This document shows, piece after piece, positions 29,728 through 38,631 of a stretch of DNA of 64,000 nt. Under the pieces are notes generated by a model. It saw only the letters and a list, made by a program, of their open reading frames with translations, was not told the DNA's origin and searched no databases. The position numbers and the translations under genes are program-made. Source of the stretch: Derxia lacustris (lineage in GTDB: Bacteria > Pseudomonadota > Gammaproteobacteria > Burkholderiales > Burkholderiaceae_E); contig NZ_MUHU01000001.1 in assembly GCF_002105195.1 (NCBI RefSeq), positions 124,001 through 188,000 of the forward strand, in the 5' to 3' direction. Each line of letters starts with the position of its first letter. The stretch's first letter is position 1.

Positions 29728-31479
29728 TCAGAGCTTGTCGGCGAGCTTGAACACCCAGACCGAGCCGCCCTGTTCGAGCATGTTGACCTTCTTGGCCACG
29801 TCGCCGCCCCAGAGCGGGACCGCACCGCCCCAGCCCGACACGACCGCGACGTACTGCACGCCGTTGTCGATCCAGGTGACGGGAGGCGCGACCACGCCGG
29901 TGCCGGTCTGGAACTGCCAGAGTTCCTTGCCGGTCTTGGCGTCGATCGCCTTCAGGAAGCCTTCGGGCGTGCCATAGAACACCAGGTCGCCGGCGGTCGT
30001 CATGACGCCACCCCAGAGCGGGGCGTTGTTCTTGACTTCCCAGACGATCTTGCCGGTCTTCGGGTCGACCGCGCGCAGGGCGCCGATGTAGTCGTCGATG
30101 GTCTTGATCGTGAAGCCGGCACCCAGATAGGCCGCGCCCTTCTTGTACGAGATGGGCTCGTTCCAGATGTCCATGCCCCATTCGTTGGCCGGCACGTAGA
30201 AGTAGCCGGTCTTCGGGCTGTAGGCCATCGGCATCTGGTTCTTCGCGCCGAGGAAGGCCGGCGCGGCGAACACGCTGGTGCCCTTCTTGTCGTCGCCAGT
30301 CGTCGCGGGCGCGCCCGGACGATTGTCTTCGATGTAGTTGGGACGGCCGGTCTTCAGGTCGATGCTGGAGGCCCAGGTGATCTTCTTCACGAACGGGAAG
30401 GCGTTCTGCAGCTTGCCGTCCTTGGCGTCGATCACGTAGAAGAAGCCGTTGCGGTCGGCCTTGGCGCCCAGACGCTTGCCGCCCTGGTCGAAGGTGACGA
30501 ACTCGTTCACACCGTCGAAGTCCCAGCCGTCATGCGGCGTGGTCTGGTAGTGCCAGACGATCTTGCCGGTCTTCGGATCGAGCGCGAGCGTCGAGCTGGA
30601 GAACAGGTTGTCGCCGGGGCGCAGATGGCTGTTCCAGGGCGACGGATTGCCGGTGCCGAAGAAGATCAGGTCGAGCTTGGGATCGTAGGTGCCGCCGAGC
30701 CAGGTGGCCGCGCCGCCGGTCTTCCACAGATCGCCGGGCCAGGTGGCATTGGTCGTGCCGCTGACGCCGGCATCGGTCTTGTTGCCATCCTTGTCGTAGC
30801 TGTAGCCCATGTAGCCTTCGACCGTCGGACGCGACCAGACGAGGTCACCGGTCTTGGCATTGCGCGCTTCCACGCGACCGACCACGCCGAATTCGCCGCC
30901 CGACACGCCGGTGATGACCAGACCGTGGGCAATGATGGGCGCTGCGGTGTTGGAGTAGCCGGCTTGGTAGTCGTCGACCTTCTCCTTCCAGACCACCTTG
31001 CCGGTGTCCTGGTCGAGCGCGACGAGTTGCGCATCGAGCGTGTTGAAGATGACGAGGTTGTCGTACAGCGCGGCGCCGCGGTTCACCACGTCGCAGCAGG
31101 GCATGATGCCGTCGGGCAGGCGGTGCTCGTACTTCCACAGCTTGTGGCCGGTCTTGGCGTCGAGCGCATAGATGCGCGAGTACGAGGCCGTGACGAACAT
31201 CTTGCCGTTGTGGATGACCGGCTGGCTTTCCTGGCCGCGCTGCTTCTCGCCGCCGAAGCTGAAGCTCCACGCCGGCACCAGCCGCTTGACGTTGGTCGTG
31301 TTGATCTGGTTGAGCGAGCTGAAACGCTGGCCGTCGGGCGTGATGCCCCAGGTGACGACCTGACTGGTGTTGGACGCGGCGTTCTCGATCATCTGATCGG
31401 TAACGCCGGCATGCGCAGCGGCCGCGGCGCCGAACATGAAGCCGGCCGAAATGGCCGCGGAAAGCAGAGTCTTGCGCAT
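29728..31479 (-). CDS. PQQ-dependent alcohol dehydrogenase with lanthanide-type active site
   Basis: Periplasmic quinoprotein of 583 aa that oxidises primary alcohols and passes electrons to a cytochrome c. Signal peptide [24 protein letters not shown]. An eight-bladed propeller is shown by repeated [10 protein letters not shown]-like motifs ([30 protein letters not shown]). The vicinal disulfide Cys128-Cys129 is in [10 protein letters not shown], with metal ligands Glu196 (GGEFGVVG) and Asn278 ([10 protein letters not shown]). The catalytic Asp320 sits in [11 protein letters not shown] and is followed two residues later by Asp322. That second Asp marks XoxF/PedH-type lanthanide enzymes, where calcium enzymes have Ala or Ser. 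Its own sigma-54 promoter, a perfect palindromic activator site and a strong terminator frame it. Confidence 0.94.
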   Translation of the reverse strand: MRKTLLSAAISAGFMFGAAAAAHAGVTDQMIENAASNTSQVVTWGITPDGQRFSSLNQINTTNVKRLVPAWSFSFGGEKQRGQESQPVIHNGKMFVTASYSRIYALDAKTGHKLWKYEHRLPDGIMPCCDVVNRGAALYDNLVIFNTLDAQLVALDQDTGKVVWKEKVDDYQAGYSNTAAPIIAHGLVITGVSGGEFGVVGRVEARNAKTGDLVWSRPTVEGYMGYSYDKDGNKTDAGVSGTTNATWPGDLWKTGGAATWLGGTYDPKLDLIFFGTGNPSPWNSHLRPGDNLFSSSTLALDPKTGKIVWHYQTTPHDGWDFDGVNEFVTFDQGGKRLGAKADRNGFFYVIDAKDGKLQNAFPFVKKITWASSIDLKTGRPNYIEDNRPGAPATTGDDKKGTSVFAAPAFLGAKNQMPMAYSPKTGYFYVPANEWGMDIWNEPISYKKGAAYLGAGFTIKTIDDYIGALRAVDPKTGKIVWEVKNNAPLWGGVMTTAGDLVFYGTPEGFLKAIDAKTGKELWQFQTGTGVVAPPVTWIDNGVQYVAVVSGWGGAVPLWGGDVAKKVNMLEQGGSVWVFKLADKL

Positions 31480-31541
31480 GGGGGTTGCCTCCTCTCGTTT
31501 GGTGTGCACGTCGTTCTGATGACGATCGTGACTCCTCAAGG

Positions 31542-31556
31542 GCAATCCGCATGCCA
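31542..31556 (-). promoter_or_regulatory. Sigma-54 promoter of the alcohol dehydrogenase gene
   Basis: The minus strand reads TGGCATGCGGATTGC, a full match to TGGCAYG-N4-TTGC with GG and GC 10 bases apart. About 63 bp before the start codon at 31479. Confidence 0.9.
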
Positions 31557-31638
31557 TCGCTTGCAAGCCTCAAATGACGGCTTTTTGCAAGGGAAAGTCC
31601 CAGCTCTTTGGCGACCACCCCGGACGCTAATGACACAC

Positions 31639-31657
31639 CTGTTGCACGGTGCAACAG
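31639..31657 (-). promoter_or_regulatory. Perfect 19-bp palindrome, activator site of the alcohol dehydrogenase promoter
   Basis: CTGTTGCACGGTGCAACAG is a perfect palindrome around one central base. It lies about 83 bp upstream of the -24 element, a usual position for an enhancer-binding protein. A further half-site TGGAACAG is at 31674-31681. This is the best example of the motif found before other promoters of the region. Confidence 0.8.
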
Positions 31658-31688
31658 CGCCGGGGGGCCGGGCTGGAACAGCGACGGA

Positions 31689-32624
31689 TCAGTCGGCGAA
31701 CGCACCCCAGGGCGTGTCGCCGACCGGGATCGTGGCCGCCACCGTGCGCGCGACGGTGTCGATCACCGTCACCTGATTGGACCGGCCGGCCGCCACATAA
31801 AGCTTGCCGCCGCTGCGGTCGAGGCTCATGTTCCACGGCCGCTTGCCGACCGGCAGCGTGGTCGTCAGCTCGCGCTTCGCGGTGTCGATGAAGCTCACCG
31901 TGCCGTCGCCGCCGTTGCTCACATACAGCGTCGCGCCGTCGGGCGAGATCGCCAGTCCGTTGGCACGCACGCCGGCCTTGATGCTGCCCAGCGGCTTGAA
32001 GGTCGCCACATCGACGATCCAGACCGCATCCGACAGCTCGCAGGCCACATAGGCCAGCTTGCCGTCCGGGCTGAAGGCGATGCCGCGCGGCCGCTTGCCG
32101 ACCATCACGCTGGCGACCACCTTCTTTCTGGCCACGTCGATCACGTCGACCTGCTCGCCGTCCTCGGCGCCGGCGAACACGTACTTGCCGTCGGGGCTGA
32201 ACACCGAGTGCTCGGGGTTCTCGCCCGGCACCTTCACCTTGAAGACAACGGCGAGCTTCTCGGTATCGACGAAGGCCACGCTCTGCGCCTTTTCGACCGC
32301 GGCGGCAATCCACTTGCCGTCGCGCGAGATGTAGACGCCCTCGGGCGACTCGCCGAGCGCGATGCGCGCCACCGGCTCGCGCGTGGCGGTATCGAGCACC
32401 AGCAGCCCGTTCGAGGCCATGTCGCTCACGAACACGCGCTTGCCGTCGGGCGCGATGGCCAGCCCGCGCGGCCGGCCGCCGACCTTGATGCTGGCCTCGG
32501 TCGCGCCGCTCGCCGCATCAATCACGCCGATGCTGCCCGCGCCCTCCTCGGTCACGTAAACCTTGGCCGCCGATGCGCTGCCCGCCATGAGCGCAAACAG
32601 CGCCGCCAGAACTGCCTTTTGCAT
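31689..32624 (-). CDS. PQQ-catabolism-associated beta-propeller (YVTN repeat) protein
   Basis: Exported seven-bladed propeller of 311 aa, from a family found with PQQ-dependent alcohol catabolism; the molecular role is not established. Signal peptide MQKAVLAALFALMAGSASA. About seven repeats of the form IAFSPDGKLAYVACELSDAVWIVD and LAISPDGATLYVSNGGDGTVSFID are visible. There is no catalytic motif. The start at 32624 follows AGAGGAGACTTC. It lies upstream of the dehydrogenase gene on the same strand. A weak sigma-54 promoter (32693-32707) and the dehydrogenase's own promoter between the genes indicate separate transcripts. It is divergent from the porin. Confidence 0.88.
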   Translation of the reverse strand: MQKAVLAALFALMAGSASAAKVYVTEEGAGSIGVIDAASGATEASIKVGGRPRGLAIAPDGKRVFVSDMASNGLLVLDTATREPVARIALGESPEGVYISRDGKWIAAAVEKAQSVAFVDTEKLAVVFKVKVPGENPEHSVFSPDGKYVFAGAEDGEQVDVIDVARKKVVASVMVGKRPRGIAFSPDGKLAYVACELSDAVWIVDVATFKPLGSIKAGVRANGLAISPDGATLYVSNGGDGTVSFIDTAKRELTTTLPVGKRPWNMSLDRSGGKLYVAAGRSNQVTVIDTVARTVAATIPVGDTPWGAFAD

Positions 32625-32692
32625 GAAGTCTCCTCTTGGGTCTTGTGGTCGATGTGTTGCGCCGGAGCGCAGTTGCACAGTTGTCGCAGCAT

Positions 32693-32707
32693 GCATGCGC
32701 CGTGCCC
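32693..32707 (-). promoter_or_regulatory. Weak sigma-54 promoter candidate of the propeller gene
   Basis: The minus strand reads GGGCACGGCGCATGC: GG and GC are 10 bases apart, but -12 is ATGC instead of TTGC. It lies about 69 bp before the propeller start. A site related to the regional palindrome (32707-32725, ending GAAACAG on the plus strand) abuts it. The 339-bp divergent region 32625-32963 otherwise holds the porin control elements. Confidence 0.5.
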
Positions 32708-32818
32708 CGTTGCCGTTTGAAACAGTGTGCGAATGCGGCAGTGCAGCATGTGCCGCCGGCGACGCGTCCCGTCGCGCGACATGCCAGCCGCGCGACTGGA
32801 TCGCACTGGCGCAGACAG

Positions 32819-32837
32819 TGTTCCAGCCTGTTCCAGC
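32819..32837 (+). promoter_or_regulatory. Two activator half-sites upstream of the porin
   Basis: TGTTCCAGC is directly repeated at 32819-32827 and 32829-32837. CTGTTCCA is the complement of the TGGAACAG half found in the pqqD and aldehyde dehydrogenase sites. The pair ends 44 bp upstream of the porin -24 element. Confidence 0.5.
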
Positions 32838-32880
32838 ACGCCACAACCGCACCGGGAATAACCCGCGTGCGGCGCTGCGG

Positions 32881-32895
32881 TGGCATGTGCGTTGC
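32881..32895 (+). promoter_or_regulatory. Sigma-54 promoter of the porin gene
   Basis: TGGCATGTGCGTTGC, full match to TGGCAYG-N4-TTGC with correct 10-base spacing. About 69 bp before the porin start at 32964. Confidence 0.9.
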
Positions 32896-32963
32896 GCCTT
32901 GTTACCTCGATCCGACCGCTCACGGACGGACGCAAACAAATGCAACTGGAGAGGAGACAACAC

Positions 32964-34115
32964 ATGATCTCGATGCGCGCACGCACGCTTGCCCTGGCCC
33001 TGGCCGCCCCCGCATTCGCCCTGCCTCTCGGCGCTCAAGCCGTCGAATTCAAGGCTGGCGACTGGACGCTCGATCTGGGCGGCATCGTCAACGCCTACTA
33101 CACGTCGACCAGCTGCTCGGGCACGCAGGTCGGCGGCATTGCGCTGGCCAGCAAGGCACTGGGCTGCGGCGGCACCGACGGCCGCACCACCATCGGCAAT
33201 GGCCTGCTGCCGAACGCGCTCATCACCAGCGTCAAGACCACGCAGGACGGCGTGGACATCGGCGCCACCATCCTGATCGCGGTCCACACCGCCACCAGCA
33301 GCGCGGTTGCCGAGAACAACAACGTCGACGTGCGGCGCGCCTTCTTCACGGCCGGCAATGCCGAGACCGGCACGTTCAAGATCGGTCGCGACGGCGGCGT
33401 GTTCGGCGACGCGGCCATCTTCGGCGACATGACGCTGCTGGGCGCCGGCGCCGCCGTGCAGGCCACGCAGCGCGGCCGCGTCACGCTGGGCCACATCGGC
33501 GCCGGCTACAGCTATCTCGGCTACTACGGCCAGCTCACCTATCTGTCGCCGAGCGTCAACGGCTTCTCCGTCGAGGGCGGCGTGTACAGCCCGGTCGACG
33601 GCACGGCCACCAACAGCGGCAAGTCGCCGCAGGCGCAACTGCGCGGTCTGTACAAGTTCGAGGGCGGCAAGGCGTGGGTGGCGGGCAAGACCCAGCGCTT
33701 CAAGTCCGATGGCAGCACCAACGCCCCCGACAGCTTCACGATGAACGCGGTGGAAGTGGGCGCGCTCGGCGAGATCGCCGGTTTCGGCCTGATGGGCAAC
33801 TACCAGACCGGCAAGGGCCTCGGCATCCTGTCGGAAGGCGACTCCGGCAAGGCCAAGCAGCACAACTGGATCACCCAGGCCACCTACGCCATCACGCCCA
33901 AGCTCAAGGCTGGCGTCAGCTACGGCGAAAGCAAGCTGAAGGACGGCTCGGGTTCCGACTTCGAGAAGAACACCAACGGCACGCTCGGCGCGTACTACAA
34001 GCTGACCAAGTCGGTGACGGTCGTGGCCGAAGTGGGCCGCACCGAATCGAAGGCGTTCGATGGCGGCAAGGCCAAGATGAACGGCGGCTCGGTCGGCGCA
34101 ATCCTGTTCTTCTAA
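32964..34115 (+). CDS. Outer-membrane porin of the alcohol-oxidation region
   Basis: Predicted 16-strand-type general porin of 383 aa. Signal peptide MISMRARTLALALAAPAFALPLGAQA is followed by VEFKAGDWTLDLGGIVNAYY, the usual first strand. The body alternates amphipathic strands (GTFKIGRDGGVFGDAAIF, YYGQLTYLSPSVNGFSVEGGVYSP). It ends SVGAILFF with the C-terminal Phe used by the barrel assembly machinery. The start at 32964 follows GAGAGGAGACAACAC. Its sigma-54 promoter and half-sites place it in the same regulon as the quinoprotein dehydrogenase, so it likely admits the alcohol substrate. It differs clearly from the second porin at 42855. Confidence 0.85.
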   Translation: MISMRARTLALALAAPAFALPLGAQAVEFKAGDWTLDLGGIVNAYYTSTSCSGTQVGGIALASKALGCGGTDGRTTIGNGLLPNALITSVKTTQDGVDIGATILIAVHTATSSAVAENNNVDVRRAFFTAGNAETGTFKIGRDGGVFGDAAIFGDMTLLGAGAAVQATQRGRVTLGHIGAGYSYLGYYGQLTYLSPSVNGFSVEGGVYSPVDGTATNSGKSPQAQLRGLYKFEGGKAWVAGKTQRFKSDGSTNAPDSFTMNAVEVGALGEIAGFGLMGNYQTGKGLGILSEGDSGKAKQHNWITQATYAITPKLKAGVSYGESKLKDGSGSDFEKNTNGTLGAYYKLTKSVTVVAEVGRTESKAFDGGKAKMNGGSVGAILFF

Positions 34116-34310
34116 GGCGGCACGCGGTTCGGCCGGTGTCGGCGGATTGCGCCGGCAGCGGCCGGGCGGCGGTGCGCCGGTGCCAGCAGGCCGGCTCCGA
34201 CTGCCTTTTGCTCCGCCGCGTTTTCATTGGCACGGGCCGGGTAACACTTCATCGTGCCGTGCCGGGCGGGCCTAGGCTCCTAGCCCCGCCACCCGACCTC
34301 GCAGGGCTCG

Positions 34311-36338
34311 ATGGCTCAAGCCAACAACAACTCCCCGCTGACGCAGGCGCTCGCGCGCTTTGCCGATCCCGCCGCCGATCCGGTGCGGCTGCTTGCCGCC
34401 CTCGTGGCCGCCGTGCGGCCGCGCCGCGCCGACGATGCCGACGAGGCGCGCGGCCGCTTCGGCCTGCTGCTGACCCAGCTCGAAGCCGAGCCCGAGCTGC
34501 GCCGCCAGGTGCGCGCGCATTTCACCGCGCTGCTCGCCAGCCGCCGGCTCACCAGCTTCTTCGCCGACAGCGGCATCCTGCCGGCCACCGGCTTCTTCAC
34601 CGAACTGTGGCGACTGGTCGCCAAGCGCCTGCTGCCAGAGCTGCCCGACGAGCGCGAATTCCGCGACGCGATGCGCTCGATCTTCAACCGGCCGCGCGAC
34701 TGGGAATGGCTCGATTCGCTCGACCGCGCCGAGCTGCTGCGCTTCTGGCGCTGCATCGCGCCGGGCGACGGCATCGGCGAGACCGAACGGCGCCAGCTGG
34801 TCGACGATCTGCTCGACGCGGCGCTGCTGCTGGCCTATCGCGTCGGCGGTCTCGGCATCGAGCGCGAACTCGCGCCGCTCGCGCCGACCTTCCGCGACTT
34901 CACCGCGCGCTTTCTGGCGGTGGCGCGCGAGACGCAGGTGTTCGTCGACGGCTACCGCGCCCATCTCGACGATCCGTCCGCGCCGGTCGAGGACGAGCGC
35001 CAGCTGGTGGTCATCATCGACCAGTGCCAGGACGTGCTGAAGCGCGCCCACCGCATCGCGCGCACCGTCGGCACCAGCACCCATCTCACCTATCTGATGA
35101 CGCGCGCCGGCCAGAGCCTGGACCGGCTCGAAGCGGTGGTGAGCCTGCTCGGCGCGCGGTTTCGCGGCGAGGCGCGCGACGCCGCCCTCGCCGGCTGGAC
35201 CGCCATCGCCCACGACACGCTGCAAGCCGAAAGCCGGCGCGACAGCGTGCGCGCCCACATTGCCGGCGGCCTCGGCCTGCTGGCGCTGCGCGTGACCGAC
35301 AACGCGGCCCAGACCGGCGAGCACTACATCGCCAGCAACCGCGCCGAGTACTGGGCCATGTGGCGCTCGGCCGCCGGCGCCGGACTGATCATCGCCGGCA
35401 TGGCGCTGCTCAAGGTGTTTCTCGGCAAGGTCGATGCGTCGCTGGCCGGCACGGCGCTGCTGTACAGCCTCGATTACGGCATCGGCTTCGTGCTGATCTA
35501 TCTGCTGCATCTGACCGTGGCCACCAAGCAGCCGGCGATGACGGCGCAAACCCTCGTCGGCCAGCTCGGCGAGGTGAGCCGGGGCCGCATCGCGCGGCTC
35601 GACGAGATGGCCGAACTCATCGGCGCGGTGGTGCGCACCCAGATCGCCGCCATCCTCGGCAATGTGACCGTGGCGCTGCCGACCGCGATGGCGCTGTGCT
35701 GGGGCATGAGCCTGTGGCTCGGTCAGCCGGCGGTCGGCATCGAGAAGGCCACGCATCTGCTCGAAGACCTCGATCCGCTCGGCCTGGCGCTGCCGCATGC
35801 GGCGATTGCCGGCGTGTTCCTGTTCTTCTCGGGCGTGCTGTCGGGCTATTTCGACAACAAGGCGCGCATCGAGCGCTTCGGCGCGCGGGTGGCGCGCATC
35901 GGCTGGCTGCGCCGGCTGCTCGGCGAGCACCGCGCCGGCCGCTTTGGCGAGTACATGGAAAGCCGGCTCGGCGGGATCATGGGAAATCTGCTGTTCGGCT
36001 TCATGCTCGGCAGCACCGGCACCGTCGGCGCCATCCTCGGCTGGCCGATCGACATCCGGCACATCGCCTTCGCCTCGGCCAATCTGGGCTTTGCGCTGGT
36101 GGCCTTCGACTTCGCCCTGCCCTGGCAGACGGTGGCGACGGCGGCGGCCGGCGTGGCGCTGATCGGGCTGGTGAACCTGGGCGTGAGTTTCTCGCTCGCG
36201 CTGTGGATGGCGCTGCGCGCGCGCCAGGTGAGCATGGACGGCCGGCAGGTGAAGGCGCTGGCCGGCGCGCTGTGGCGGCGCTGGCGCAGCCAGCCGCTGC
36301 GCTTCATCGGCGCACCGCCGCGCACGATCGAGCGCTAG
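34311..36338 (+). CDS. Gcr-type 'site-specific recombinase' family membrane protein
   Basis: Protein of 675 aa matching the family annotated as site-specific recombinase after Neisseria gcr. The N-terminal half is soluble and helical (RFGLLLTQLEAEPELRRQVRAHF; SGILPATGFFTELWRLVAKRLLPELPDE). The C-terminal half has at least six hydrophobic segments (GLIIAGMALLKVFLG, YGIGFVLIYLLHLTVATKQPAMTA, AAIAGVFLFFSGVLSGYFDNKARIERF). No serine- or tyrosine-recombinase catalytic motif is visible, so a membrane function is more likely than DNA recombination. Start at 34311 (MAQANNNSPLTQAL). It is monocistronic, 134 bp before the MscS gene. The family label is solid, the function is not. Confidence 0.78.
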   Translation: MAQANNNSPLTQALARFADPAADPVRLLAALVAAVRPRRADDADEARGRFGLLLTQLEAEPELRRQVRAHFTALLASRRLTSFFADSGILPATGFFTELWRLVAKRLLPELPDEREFRDAMRSIFNRPRDWEWLDSLDRAELLRFWRCIAPGDGIGETERRQLVDDLLDAALLLAYRVGGLGIERELAPLAPTFRDFTARFLAVARETQVFVDGYRAHLDDPSAPVEDERQLVVIIDQCQDVLKRAHRIARTVGTSTHLTYLMTRAGQSLDRLEAVVSLLGARFRGEARDAALAGWTAIAHDTLQAESRRDSVRAHIAGGLGLLALRVTDNAAQTGEHYIASNRAEYWAMWRSAAGAGLIIAGMALLKVFLGKVDASLAGTALLYSLDYGIGFVLIYLLHLTVATKQPAMTAQTLVGQLGEVSRGRIARLDEMAELIGAVVRTQIAAILGNVTVALPTAMALCWGMSLWLGQPAVGIEKATHLLEDLDPLGLALPHAAIAGVFLFFSGVLSGYFDNKARIERFGARVARIGWLRRLLGEHRAGRFGEYMESRLGGIMGNLLFGFMLGSTGTVGAILGWPIDIRHIAFASANLGFALVAFDFALPWQTVATAAAGVALIGLVNLGVSFSLALWMALRARQVSMDGRQVKALAGALWRRWRSQPLRFIGAPPRTIER

Positions 36339-36472
36339 CCGGCGGGCGGCGCCGGCTGGCCGGGCGCCGCGCCACCGGGCACGCGCCGATGCAGCGCCGC
36401 GGGCACGGCGCGATTGCCGCCGGCGCGCCGCGCGGCTACAAGTAGCGCCGTCATCCGCCACCGCCGCCCGCC

Positions 36473-38095
36473 ATGTCCGCTGCCCGCCCGCTCCGCCTGC
36501 TGTTCCGCCTTGGCCTGCTGCTGCTCGCGCTGACCGCCGCCATCCCGGGCCACGCCCGCGCCACCGACGCGGCCGACCCGCCGCCGCATGAAGCCACGCT
36601 GCGCTTCATGAACCGCGACCTGCACACCATGCGCAGCGACTTCGCCGGCGCCGATCCCGAGACCCGCGCCAGCCGCGCCCTGCGCCGGCTCGACAACCTC
36701 GACGACCGCCATCTCGACGCCGGCATCACGCGCGAGCCCTTCCTGTGGAACAACCAGCGCGGCGTGACGCTGCGGCTCGGCGACACCGTGGCCTTCACCG
36801 TGCTGGAGCGCGACCTCGACGGCGAGGAAGGGCTGACGCTCGACGCCGCCGTGGACCGCGCCGAAGGCCGGCTGCGCGATGCGATCCAGGCCCGCGTCGA
36901 GCTGACGCGCGGCGCCAGCCTGCTGCGCGGAGTGCTCGCGTCGCTGGTGGCCAGCGCGGTGCTGGTGACGCTGCTGTGGCTGCTCGGCCAGGCCACGCGC
37001 CGGGTGGTGCGGCCGCTGCACAAGCTGATCGAGGCGCGCATCGCACGTCGCCATGTGCTCGGCATCGACTGGTCCGAGCATGCCTTTCGCGTGCTGGTGC
37101 GGTTGCTGCAAGCCATTGCACTGGTCATCGGCGCCAGCCTGGTCTACTCGTGGATCGCCTTCGTGCTCAACCGGTTCGCGGTGACGGCGCCGCTCGGCGG
37201 GCGCATGGCCGATTTCGTGGCCGATCTGCTGGCGCGGTTTGCCGGCGGCGCGCTCGATGCCATCCCGGGGCTGGTGACCATCGCCTTCATCCTGTTCATC
37301 GCGCGCGGCGCGGTCAGCGTCATCAACGGCGTGTTCGACGGCGTGACCGCCGGCCGCTTTGTCGTGCCCGGCCTGCATCCCGAAACCTCCAATGCCACGC
37401 GCCGCATCCTGGTGGTGCTGACCTGGTCACTGGCGTTCACGCTGGTCTATCCGTACATCCCGGGCTCCAACAGCGAGGTGTTCAAGGGACTGTCGGTGCT
37501 GTTCGGCTTCATGCTCACGCTCGGCTCGTCGGGCGTGGTCAGCCAGCTCATGAGCGGGCTGGTGCTGGTGTATTCGCGCGCCTTTCGCGTCGGCGATTTC
37601 GTGACCGTGGGCGAGGTCGACGGCGTGGTGAAGGAAATGGGCGTGCTGTCGGTCAAGCTGGTCAACATCCGCAACGAGGAAATCACCATTCCCAACGGCG
37701 TGATGGTCGGCAGCTCGGTGCGCAACTACAGCAAGCTGTCGGGCCAGCAGGGCACGCTCATCTCGACCAAGGTGACCATCGGCTATGACGCGCCGTGGCG
37801 GCAGGTGCATGCGCTGCTCAAGGCCGCCGCTGCCAATACCGAAGGCCTGCGGCGCCAGCCCGAGCCCTTCGTGTACCAGCGCGCGCTGCAAGACTTTTAT
37901 GTGGAGTACGAGCTGTTCGCGCACATCGACGTGCCGCTGCGCCGGCTGCCGGTGCTGAGCCAGCTGCATGCGGCAATCCAGGACGAGTTCAATGCGGCGG
38001 GCGTGCAGATCATGTCGCCGCATTTCATGGAGCAGCCGGCGCAGGCGGTGCTGGTGCCGAGGGGGCAGTGGCATGAGGCGCCGCCCGCAGCCTGA
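36473..38095 (+). CDS. MscS-family mechanosensitive channel
   Basis: Inner-membrane channel of 540 aa that would release solutes on hypo-osmotic shock. It has a signal-like start (LLFRLGLLLLALTAAIPGHARA), a periplasmic region to about 150, then membrane helices near 158-178, 200-228, 260-285 and 310-330. The pore helix and beta domain follow (LGSSGVVSQLMSGLVLVYSRAFRVGDFVTVGEVDGVV, then MGVLSVKLVNIRNEEITIPNGVMVGSSVRNYS). The C-terminal domain (PWRQVHALLKAAAANTEGL) is complete. It is larger than E. coli MscS because of the periplasmic part. It ends 9 bp from the convergent hypothetical gene. Confidence 0.93.
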   Translation: MSAARPLRLLFRLGLLLLALTAAIPGHARATDAADPPPHEATLRFMNRDLHTMRSDFAGADPETRASRALRRLDNLDDRHLDAGITREPFLWNNQRGVTLRLGDTVAFTVLERDLDGEEGLTLDAAVDRAEGRLRDAIQARVELTRGASLLRGVLASLVASAVLVTLLWLLGQATRRVVRPLHKLIEARIARRHVLGIDWSEHAFRVLVRLLQAIALVIGASLVYSWIAFVLNRFAVTAPLGGRMADFVADLLARFAGGALDAIPGLVTIAFILFIARGAVSVINGVFDGVTAGRFVVPGLHPETSNATRRILVVLTWSLAFTLVYPYIPGSNSEVFKGLSVLFGFMLTLGSSGVVSQLMSGLVLVYSRAFRVGDFVTVGEVDGVVKEMGVLSVKLVNIRNEEITIPNGVMVGSSVRNYSKLSGQQGTLISTKVTIGYDAPWRQVHALLKAAAANTEGLRRQPEPFVYQRALQDFYVEYELFAHIDVPLRRLPVLSQLHAAIQDEFNAAGVQIMSPHFMEQPAQAVLVPRGQWHEAPPAA

Positions 38096-38104
38096 ATCCC
38101 GGTG

Positions 38105-38563
38105 TCAGGTCTTGGGCGGCAAGGCCAGAAACTCCTCGACCCAACTCCCCACCCGCGGCGCGATGTTCTCCATCGACCGCCGATGCATGTCCAGATCGAA
38201 CAGCTCCGGCTCATGCGCATACGGCCGCCGCATCGCGAACACGTCGGCCGCCGCATGGCTCAGGTCGACGATGCGGCCGTCGATGATGTTGTACTGATGC
38301 TGGTAGTTGCCGGCGATGCTGCCGCCGTAGACCAGACTCATGAACAGCGAGCCGTACTTGCACGAGCGCGACAGGTCGAGCGGCAGCGGCTCGCCGCGCT
38401 CCGCTGCGCGCTCGCGCCACTTGTCGAACACGAAGGCGCCGGCGCGCAGAAAGCCCGAATCGTCGAGTGCCACGCGGCCGTCGAACGGCGCAAAGCTGGC
38501 ATCGGGAGTTTCACGACCGAGACGCGCAAGGTCGTGGAAGCGCAGCGGCTTGGAGAGAGGCAT
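38105..38563 (-). CDS. Conserved-looking hypothetical protein at the end of the ABC-transporter operon
   Basis: Soluble protein of 152 aa that I do not recognise. It has no signal peptide or membrane segment. Notable features are aromatic and charged motifs (CKYGSLFMSLVYGGSIAGNYQHQYNIIDGRIVDLSH) and a C-terminal HEPELFDLDMHRRSMENIAPRVGSWVEEFLALPPK. The central GGSIAGNYQHQYN looks conserved-site-like. The start at 38563 follows a GAGAG sequence. It lies 68 bp downstream of the PotC-like permease on the same strand, so it may be the last gene of that transport operon, perhaps acting on the imported compound. Codon use is that of a real gene. Confidence 0.6.
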   Translation of the reverse strand: MPLSKPLRFHDLARLGRETPDASFAPFDGRVALDDSGFLRAGAFVFDKWRERAAERGEPLPLDLSRSCKYGSLFMSLVYGGSIAGNYQHQYNIIDGRIVDLSHAAADVFAMRRPYAHEPELFDLDMHRRSMENIAPRVGSWVEEFLALPPKT

Positions 38564-38631
38564 GACGGGCGGCCTTCGGCAATCGGGCGAAGGAGTGCCG
38601 CCCCGGTCGGCCGAGTATGCGCGCCGCGCGC

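Noticed and set aside
34311-36338. Evidence of a genomic island from the 'recombinase' gene
   Set aside because: No attachment-site repeats, tRNA, integrase motif or change in composition surrounds it; the gene is probably a membrane protein.
32636-36445. A 1269-codon plus-strand frame across the porin and Gcr-type genes
   Set aside because: It is an out-of-frame reading of two real genes, with Arg/Gln/Ala-rich noise and no motifs.
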